From Gnomoniopsis sp. IMI 355080 (lineage: Eukaryota; Ascomycota; Sordariomycetes; Diaporthales; Gnomoniaceae), in contig JAPEVC010000038.1 of the NCBI GenBank assembly GCA_027946555.1, forward strand, positions 62,001-126,000: a stretch of DNA of 64,000 nucleotides, read 5' to 3'. Of the stretch, positions 55,908 to 64,000 are shown one piece after another. The translations under genes and the position numbers were made by a program. Below the pieces are notes generated by a model. That model ran no database searches. It was not told the DNA's origin and worked only from the letters and a program-made list of their open reading frames with translations. Position 1 is the first letter of the stretch; each line of letters begins with the position of its first letter.

Positions 55908-57618
55908 GTTAAATACCTTTGGGAGTCTGTAGGTGAAAGTTTTATATGTATGTGCAGGTAAATATAGGCGCAGCCTTGTGGAATGTGAAGGTGATTGATG
56001 ATAGAGAAAATCTTCCAGCCTTACTTCGCAATGGATGGAGGCTGCTCTTTATATCCTCTCTTTACTAGGCGCGGTCTGGGAGTCCTTCTGCCAAGGTGCT
56101 TGCTGTTTTCGGCAATGGCTCGTATGTTCGCACAAGGAGGTGGTGGTGTTTCAATGTGCGAGCAATGCGATGGCCTCCAGGTGGGTGGGTACATGCACTC
56201 GCTAAGATAGCGCTGTGCTACCAAGACTCAGGAGACCCACTTTGACCACTGTATTTAGCCCTACGACACGGCATTCAAGCGCTTCTTAACGCTTTACAGC
56301 CTAGCTGTTGAATATAGATGACTCAAGACCAAGCCCATACTCAGATTACAGGGCTGAAATATGTCTGAGATCCCCTCCTGTTCATAAATCATGACTCTTC
56401 CACGTTGGCAATGGGGGTATTGGACGGGTTTCAGAATTACAATGTGTATGCAAGAATGGAGTTCTTTGGACTGCAGAGTGTATGTCATGAAGGGACGCAG
56501 GCAACGTCCAGATTCTGAATAATTGATCAAATCTTGAGACTAATTTCGGCTATCAAAGGCGAATACAGCTTGAATGTTTCGTTGAACCTACTTCGGAATG
56601 GGATTAAAGTCCACATAGACCGCCAGTCCGGGACGATGGGAGACTGTCCGAGATTACAAGCAATTACTTACATGTATTCAACAACTATAGATATTTCGTA
56701 GATAGTACGTACTTAGGACGATAGAAGATGCTCTAGGAAGATTTTCCATCACTAGAATTCGCGATGCATTACATACCTAGGTAGTTGCATGGGCAAGCTG
56801 TGGCCACCGACCGGAGTCGTATACCTATTAGATAGGTAAAGAAATTGGGGGTCCAACTGAAACCGACACATGAGTCGGATCTGTATCGCTTCGTCAACAT
56901 CGTCGTTCTGTTTGATATGTATTTGGTCGGTCTAGATTTTTCTATGCTGCGTCGCAGTCGGATTAGAGAGTCATGTAGGCTTCGCGTGACGCTCCAGGGC
57001 CCGGCTGCTGGCCTCATACGTCAATTATGTAGGTAGGTCGCCTGGATTCTGAACCTCCCCAATGTAAAATTAAGAAATGCTCTCTTGTTTTGGGGAATCA
57101 TTAAGGGACGTAACATGATATCCACATTGAATTGGGTCTTTGGGCGTATAGTCGGGGCAGTATGGCAAAATGTGTAGGAAACACGGAAATAGTCACCTAT
57201 GAGAGCATGATGTCAGCGTTTATCACGAATAACTTGGGCTAATTCTGTTCTTCAATAGAATCTGTTCCTTGTGTTCGGGTGTCTTGAAAGAAAAGTTGCA
57301 GCGGATCTTGAAGCCAGCATCCTAGGTCTGCGCTTAATTTCCGACTACCTAGGTACTGTATATTATATGTCTATTCACTTGGCTCCCAGTGCCAACCTTG
57401 GGGAGCCCGAACGAAGACTATATAGTCTGTCCTTGTTGCGACACCACACACGTTGGCTCGACAGCCTCCTCGTGGACGGCTGGAGTTGCCCGCCAAGGCT
57501 TGTTCCCAGAGAAATAACACACCTTCACAGATTCACGTACCTGTGAGGCCTTTGCAAGGCACAGGAATACCACACCGAGCTGGCCAACATCTATGACGGC
57601 CTTTATGGTGCTTGGGGA
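55908..57618. other. Intergenic region, no gene recognised
   Basis: No supported gene. Two exact TACCTAGGTA palindromes (56774, 57346) lie here. Coding-like fragments begin towards the right end. Confidence 0.45.
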
Positions 57619-59274
57619 ATGCTAAAAGTGCGAACACAGTCCTCGTCTGGTTCTACGGTCTATGTCTCCCAGCTACCCTTACAACAGGCGCAGAGATATG
57701 TAGTCCGTCTTCCACATCTCGCAATGCAGGTGGTTGGTTATTTCGTCCTAGGAGTGGATCATAGTCTCTTAGTTATTTCAGATGCCTGCATGAAGAGAGA
57801 AAAGGGCGCAAGGCATTGCTCGAGCGCACACTTGCGGGTATCGAACCCCCCCCCGGAACTTACCTCCGCGACGATAAATCCGAGGCAAAAGGCGTCAGCT
57901 GCAATTACTGTTCATTATTTGAGTGCAGCTATGGGAAGAACCTACTCATATTCAGCCAGTCCTCAACAAGATAGCAGAAAAACTGACCTGTGCCCAGGTG
58001 GATGAGTTGCTGAGTGAGGACCAAGCCCCTGATAGGAGATGACCTTAGAATTCGACTCGTGGCCATTCGGCATTGGGTTTGATGTATCATCTGTCTAAGG
58101 CCTCATTCAGCCTCTCGAGACTCGGAACTTCAGGGCGAAATTTACGAGGAGGACTTGCTCATATTACCCCGAGTGACATCCGGCCAGAGTGCTTCTCGGC
58201 CGCCTCAAACAGAACCAAGGACTACTCGACATGCAGAGGACTCAAGTACTGGTCAGACGCCCACATTATTGGCCCTGCAAGGGAGGTCTTCCACATTGCT
58301 TCTCAGTGCTCACGTGGGTCAAAGGTCGCAGCATCTTCTTGCTGAGAGTTTTCTCGTGCTGGCTGGGGGCGGTCGTGTTGAAAATGGACGATATGTCATA
58401 TCATAGGCATCACAGTAAAGCTCAACGTCAGCGACAATTACTCCCAGATAGAGATCGGAAAATACAGAAGCTCTTTAAATGCATCCATATACCTGACCAG
58501 ATCACAGGAGCACACTGAGTCCTAAAATGCAGTGCTGGGTGCTAAACCTCGAGCCTCACAATGATTCGGTAATCAACAGGGCCCAGACAATTCCTTTATA
58601 GATCTTATGTTTCAGACTGAATGCCGATCCGGTGGACTGTGGACAAGCATAAGCTGCATCAGACTTCGAACTGTCTCCTCGATCTACAGATAACAACTGT
58701 CCTGTGGTGTGGGTTGAGTGCCACGCCTGACCTAAATTCCCTACATCGATTTGCGTTGAGCTTCTTTGCCAGACTGAGCAAAGCTCTTCAGTGAGAAATC
58801 TTGACTGGCGAATGTACTGGTGCTCTGACATGGTCAACGGGAAAGAACATTTTCCTCCGCGCACTCGAATGTCATTCCCACGAACCATTTGACTACGACG
58901 CAGATGAGACATTGACTAAGGCGTCCTGGGAAGCCAGTTTTTATGTCTTGAGGCAGCTCGTTATGAGTGCCAAAGCAGAGAGACTGTACAGGCTGAGTGT
59001 TATCGTGGCCTTTGACGGTTTGGGAGAGGCCGTTGTGCTCGAGGCTGGGGGGGGGGTAAGCGAATGGATACTAGGCGTGCTGCAAGTCCTGAGGGAAAGG
59101 ACACAATCATGAGGAGCTTCCGAACCTTTCACTAATGGCTGGACCAAGAGAATGCGATATGAGCGCACCCCAATCGAGGTTGTGTAACAGGGCATTCAGA
59201 GCATTTTGGAGGGCTCGGAGACGTTGAAGGCTTGGAGTAAGTCAGGCAAGAAATCCGCCGTCATCAATGAATGA
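57619..59274 (+). pseudogene. Decayed protein-coding gene, family unknown
   Basis: Plus-strand frames read protein-like but are broken. Frame 2 from about 57842 to 58036 includes WEEPTHIQPVLNKIAEKL and CAQVDELLSEDQAPDRR. Frame 1 from 58621 to 59274 includes IRWTVDKHKLHQTSN, LHRFALSFFARLSKAL, WSTGKNIFLRALECH, FDYDADETLTKASWEASFY, and a C-terminal stretch GSETLKAWSKSGKKSAVINE before a final TGA. In frame 1, stops at 58570 (TAA), 58618 (TGA), 58792 (TGA), 59110 (TGA) and 59185 (TAA) interrupt sequence that keeps its protein-like character on both sides. The stop codons are explicable by C-to-T or G-to-A changes. I cannot name the family. Some stops could lie in introns, so a very intron-rich live gene is a weaker alternative. 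Confidence 0.45.
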
Positions 59275-59758
59275 AAATGGGCTGTGGCTTGAGAAGACAT
59301 CAAATGACCTAAAGGCACTTGGTTATGAAAAGTGTTTCTGTGATTGAGCGGGCTGGACTTGTAGAGATGTATCTAGGAGGCACGCCAATGAAGCCTTCCC
59401 TATACCGCCGTGACCCAGACTCCAGCGCCAGACCTGACAGCCGGCCATGCCACCAATGGTATACGCTATGATGGTACAGTACATGTCTTGTTCGTAACAA
59501 TGCTTTGTCCCCATGTGGGCTTCATCAAGCCCATCTGGAGCGCCTCTGTGTAATTTTTGCACATCAGCCCAAAATTCCCACAAACGCCGTCCAAGCGCGC
59601 TCAACTCTGTCCCGTTATGTCGTATTCGCATGAAAAGAATTCTGGTGATTAAAACGGAACATAAAGGTCTTCGTCTTCGTCTTCTCTTCTTGGGCCACAA
59701 AATCTCCACAACGCCTCGCCTTATTTGTTCCCTTTGAAAAAGGGGAATATTAGCTCGA
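59275..59758. other. Spacer 3' of SSK1
   Basis: Contains the 3' end region of SSK1. No coding signal. Confidence 0.45.
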
Positions 59759-62739
59759 TCAAGCCCCCGCTGCAATAGCCTGCGTCAAACTTGAGCGATT
59801 CTTCTTACTCTTCGCCTTGAGCGCTGCCGCCGCCTTGGCCCGATCGTCCACCTGCTGCGACGAAAAGTCCTTCCACTTGCGCCAGCCATCGAAATCGATC
59901 AGAGCTTGCATGCAGCCCCACTCCATGACTTTCCTCTCAAGCCAGACAAAATTGACCGGCTACAAGTCCAGTAAAATTGATCCGTTAGCCAATAATTTTC
60001 GAGTGACACAACATCATCTGCATCGAAGACCAGGGAGAGTTTGGTCAAGCGCGAAGACCAAATGACTCAAGTGATTAGTGCAATGAAGAGAGAGGCACCT
60101 ACCTTGGTTAAGAAATCATTACATCCCGCCGCCAGCGCTTCGTGCCGATCACTCTGCAGCGAGCTTGCCGTGAGTGCCACGATAATGACGGGTGACTTGA
60201 AAAGATCCTTGTTTTCAAGCTTGTCCTTCTCATCCGGTTCACCTTTTACTTCCTCTGGCGCGGATGAGGCCGCCGAGCTGAACACGCCGATCGAGTTGAC
60301 ACGTTCCAGACGGCGAATCTCGCGCGTCGCGTCCAGCCCACTCATGATGGGTAGCTGGATATCCATCAGCACAAGATGGAAGCCGCCGTTGCGCCATTTT
60401 GTCACTGCGTCGCGGCCATTCATGGCTGTGGACCAGCGCACTTTGAGTCGCTTGACGAAAGCCTCTAGAAGCTTCAGATTGATGATATTGTCTTCCACGA
60501 TTAGCACATTGATAGGAGGGACGCTGCCGTTGAGCATGCCCTTGGGCAGCATGGGGTGCTCAGGCTTCTTCTTGATCTTCTTGGGGCGCGGGGAGGCTAC
60601 TCGAGCTGGGGGAGTTGATATTGCCTGAGGCACAGCACTGGCGGGCTCCGCCGGGGGAGGCGTGGGGACAGCCGCTGGTTGCGGGGCAGCCTGGGAGGCG
60701 TCTGCTGCTTCGGAGTGAGTCCTTGAACGTGGTGCCCTGGTGTGGATTGTGTGCATACCGTGTGAGGCTACGGCCGCTGCTGTTATGGAGCCTTGATGTG
60801 CCGCTCCGGAAGCCAGATTGATCAAAGTCGGAGAGGAGGTGTGTTGTCTTCCTAAACGTGGCCTTTCGGGTCGTTCCCTGTAGTCTCGCGCTCGTCGGCT
60901 GCCTGGAGAGGGTATCTGCGGGACCTGTCCGGTACTGAGGACAGAAATGGCGTGCGAGTGTCCTGACCCGCCGGACGGGGCAGTCACTGTGACGGGGAGG
61001 GTGGACGTCGCGCCGGGTCCGAAATAGTCGTTGGCTGTCTCGGGAGGGCGCGGGTCATCGACGTAGTACTGTATTTGTGGGGCATGGGGAGGACCTACTC
61101 GGGGGGAGGCTCGAGGGGTTCGTCGAAGGGGCACATCTATAACGAGCGCGTCGTCGATGGTCTGTCCACTGGGGAAGTAAGCATCAAGAGTCCTGGACAT
61201 GGGCTCTTCGGGACCAAGCATCCGTTCCTGTTGGTTTCCATTGGGCCGAATGCGAAGGGTAAGGTCAGGCGCATCAAATTGACGACCCAGCGAGTTGGCG
61301 TATTTTCGCAGAATCATGTCGCGCACATCGTCTACCAGGTCGTCCTCGTTGATGGTGACGAGGGTGGCGGACGCGCCAGGCCTCTTGACCCAGATCTTCC
61401 TTGTGACCATGTTGCCGTCGATAGGAAGCAGTTGATCGGCGTTGAGATTGGTGGGGTCTTCTGGCTGTGCGGTACTGCCACGACCAAGCAGGGTCTGGAT
61501 GAGGGTGGACTGTCTGTTGGAAAGGAGAGACTGTCGTCGGACGGGAGCGGGTCGCACAGGCGGAGCCAAGGTGGACTGGCGGAGAGGCGAGGTGGGCGCA
61601 GTGTTGCTGAGCGCACTGTAGACGGAGCCGGGAGAGAGAGTCGGGTTGGGGCCACCGAAGGAGGCGGGAGGGAGATGGATGTGACGGGGCCTCGATGGCG
61701 TGGGAGGGCCTAGTTTGGGTGTGAGAGGAGCAGCAGCACGCGGCTTCGCATTCGCATCGTTGCGTTTGGGAAGGGAGATTGGCGGTGCAGCTGCAGTCGC
61801 GATTGTCGTGGCTGCAACAACAGTCGGCGCAACGGTGCCAGGCGAGATGGGATCGTCGAGAGGGTCAGGCGCCGGTGCGAGGGTTGCAAGCGACGCAGGT
61901 TGTTGGACGTCGGCAAGATTGTCCGGGGATGGTTGTTCGTCGACGATGGAGAGTTTGCGCACTGAAGGTTGTCGATCCTTGCCTGGGCCAGCCATGTCGC
62001 TGTTAGCAGGAGCCAGACTCGCCGGGATGGCGCTGGACGAGGCGGAAGTTAGCGGTGGTGGAAGGTCTGTTAGTGCAGCAGGTGCGGCGGGTGCAGGCGC
62101 GGGCACGGGTAAAGTGGGAACTTCGTCGCTGTTGTCGAGGACCTCCTGCTGCTGCTGCTGCTGCATGTTACTGTCGTCCACGTTGCTGGGTAGCGATGCA
62201 AGGTCGGCAGACAGCTCGTTTGGATTTTCGTGTTCTTCTTTTCCGGGAGCTGGACTGGACGTCGACTGGCCAGATTGGATAGCCTCGCTGTCTGTGGGGG
62301 CCAGAGCTCCAAGAGCATCATTATTATGGGCGGCCTCATTTAAGGGCGCCACTTGAGGCGATGGTTGTGCATGTGGTTGTGCATCACTCCCTGTCTGTGC
62401 TACCACCACGGGCACTTTGCCTGCCTGTGGATCGTCCGCCGAGAGTGTGAGCGTGGGCGCCCGCGTGAATGAGCCGGTTGCGTCTGCGTCTCCGAGCTGG
62501 CCGTCTGCCGAGTCCAGCACCGAGCCACGCGAGCTGCCTATCCGCGACTTTGCTTCGCCATCCGCATCGTGACTGCTAAAGAAACTCTGGCTGAGTGAAC
62601 TCGGCCGGAATAGACTGCTGCCATGGCTGCCGGACGACTGTTGGCTTGTCGTTCTGCTGCCCAGCAACGATGGAATGCCGGGGATCGCCGAGTGGCGTCG
62701 CCTGAATTTAGCCCGGATCTTTGCTGCCAATTCAGCCAT
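59759..62739 (-). CDS. SSK1: SSK1 response regulator of the HOG osmostress pathway
   Basis: Exon 1 62739-60103, intron 60102-59960 (GTAGGT/TAG, 143 nt), exon 2 59959-59759; 945 aa from this ATG (MAELAAKIRAKFRRR). SSK1 is the terminal receiver of the SLN1-YPD1 phosphorelay and, when unphosphorylated, activates the MAPKKK upstream of HOG1. The C-terminal receiver domain starts INVLIVEDN (acidic pair E-D), with the phospho-acceptor Asp in LVLMDIQLP at about D793, the Thr of ALTAS, and the conserved Lys (about K879) in DFLTK. The intron follows directly, and exon 2 supplies PVNFVWLERKV. A central RKIWVKRPGASAT region, conserved in fungal SSK1, lies before a long Pro/Ser/Ala-rich stretch. The frame is open 34 codons further upstream without an ATG, so an upstream exon is possible. 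Confidence 0.9.
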
Positions 62740-64000
62740 GCCGGGCGATGTCGACACGCTTGTCCACGGCAAGCATGAGCAGCCTGAGTCGACGATGTCG
62801 TCGTCCTCGTCGTCGCCGTTGTCGTCGTTAATGGCCGTCAATGTGTCTCGTTCTTGGTATATGGGGTGCTTGCTAACACAAGAGATGAGAGCGAGAACGA
62901 GTGTGAGCTGAAAGTAAATCCCATGGAATGTTTATGCGTGGATCCCTTCCGGATATAAAAGTCCCGTCGTGGCCTCGTGGGTAGTGCGCGTTCCACTCTT
63001 GACCGCGACCCGTCTAATATGACCTTGGATGATTGAATAGAAGAAAATTAAAGCTAGAATTAATGACCGAGAAGTAACGGACAGTCTCAAAGGTCCAGAC
63101 AAGAGCGACTACGAGAGTGAGGGGTGCAAACCTAGGTCAAGCAAGCTATGAGGCTGCATGGCCTGATTCGAACCATACCTATACTTAACCATATAGATGT
63201 TGTGTAGCCCATGCCAGCGGCTTGACCTGCTAGGTAATTGGGCTTCGGTAAGCCATAGAATCTAACTTTTAGTGACAGCATAACGTCGTGGCAAACGCAA
63301 CTGTCGGGAGATGCGCGATGGCAGGATGGGTACGACGGGCACTAAGATGCCCACGCGAACCATTGGGAGTCCATTCCGTTTCTAGCGGGGTCCGCGACAG
63401 GGGCTTTAGGGCCTAGCCTTCCTTGGTTTGAGGTGCTGGCAGGGCTGCCATGGGCCCTTTAACCTCAATTTCCCGCAACGATCGAGATGGCCTGGATGGT
63501 CCCTCTCGCAACGACAGGATCCATCCTGTACTTCGGCAACAGACGACCCACCCTCAAATTGTTCAATAGGTTCCTTTATTGATGAATTTTCACTTCAAGT
63601 CGTACGCATGCGTGGCCCGCAAATCAAAGCCTCGGCACAACTCATCTTCCTCCTGAAAAGGACGTGTTGCAATCTCGGGCTACATTGATAGCTCTCGAGA
63701 TCGTAACGACCTAATGGAATTCGAGCAGGAAGACCAAGGCACAATGGGACTCAGAGGAAGTAACGCACAAAATAACTGAGCCTTCGCCAATACCTGGACA
63801 TATGCGGAGCAGCAGCGCATGTATTTTGGGTGGCCGGTGTGGAAACGTTGATGCCCAAAAGTGAGGCGTACAACCCAGCTCGTCCTATGGATGCCGGAAC
63901 CCATCGCTAGTCGCCCTATGCGTTTTTTTACTCGATAAGTAGTTCCAGGAAGAAGGCCCTCCAAAACCAGACAAACCAACACTGATGGAGTGCAGAAATG
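62740..64000. other. SSK1 promoter side and window end
   Basis: Holds the SSK1 leader and promoter and no other supported gene. A TATAAAAG (plus strand) near 62955 precedes a tRNA-like but unfoldable stretch. ORFs near 63.4-64.0 kb are short and unrecognised. A gene cut by the right edge cannot be excluded. Confidence 0.45.

Noticed and set aside
57826..57860. Possible T-arm (GGGTATCGAACCCC)
   Set aside because: The loop is off-consensus, there is no matching D-arm or acceptor stem, and the C run makes chance pairing likely.
62940..63020. tRNA-like stretch after a TATAAAAG box (GTGGGTAGTGCGCG and following)
   Set aside because: A D-arm-like piece can be imagined, but there is no T-arm with a TTCGA-type loop and no acceptor pairing.
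1..64000. 5S rRNA, CRISPR array, bacterial operon features
   Set aside because: None seen. Intron-bearing genes and Pol III signals show eukaryotic nuclear DNA, and no dispersed 5S sequence was recognised on either strand.

Overview
The window reads as nuclear DNA of a filamentous ascomycete (Pezizomycotina, most likely Sordariomycetes). Evidence for this: short introns of about 50-140 nt with GTRNGT donors and CTRAC/CTGAC-type branch sites, long pyrimidine-rich 5' leaders, a tRNA-Lys of typical fungal sequence, and proteins of fungal type (SSK1 response regulator, SCO1, Spp1-like PHD protein, membrane-anchored GH16, fungal-length choline kinase). All gene models were spliced by eye, and each multi-exon model keeps its reading frame across the proposed introns. 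No transcript or database evidence was available.

Layout. 0-5 kb: a GT32 glycosyltransferase (-), a secreted/membrane cysteine-rich CFEM-like protein (-), and a tRNA-Lys(CTT) gene (-) with two intervening sequences. 5-9 kb: a long region without a convincing gene, ending in the leader of the next gene. 9-29 kb is gene-dense: an uncharacterised coiled-coil protein (+), an HDHD5/CECR5-like HAD hydrolase (+), a SAM methyltransferase (-), a membrane-anchored GH16 glucanase-like protein (-), a small His/Ser-tailed coiled-coil protein (+), choline kinase (-), SCO1 (-), and an Spp1-like PHD protein (+) that shares a divergent promoter with SCO1. 29-59 kb is gene-poor: about 13.8 kb with no convincing gene, a FlbC-type C2H2 regulator (+), about 8 kb with no gene, then an AT-richer stretch with a frameshifted DUF7587-like gene (-), a mobile-element-like coding remnant (-), a small secreted cysteine-rich effector candidate (-), and a decayed coding region (+). 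59.7-62.8 kb: SSK1, the HOG-pathway response regulator (-).

How they fit together. Most dense-block genes are housekeeping: phospholipid synthesis, cytochrome oxidase copper loading, H3K4 methylation, cell-wall glucan and glycan work. The gene-poor block looks like an accessory compartment: decayed genes, an orphan effector candidate and a frameshifted gene lie around one developmental regulator.

Main unusual signals: (1) the tRNA-Lys gene folds to an exact 73-nt consensus only if a 22-nt canonical intron and a second 55-nt T-arm insert, which looks like a spliceosomal intron, are both removed; (2) a 1,348-nt stretch without any ATG that includes 636 nt of open frame upstream of the first ATG of the 783-codon ORF; (3) a DUF7587-like gene with an ADP-ribosyltransferase-like R-S-E pattern broken by one missing base in a homopolymer; (4) eight exact copies of the palindrome TACCTAGGTA, all intergenic.
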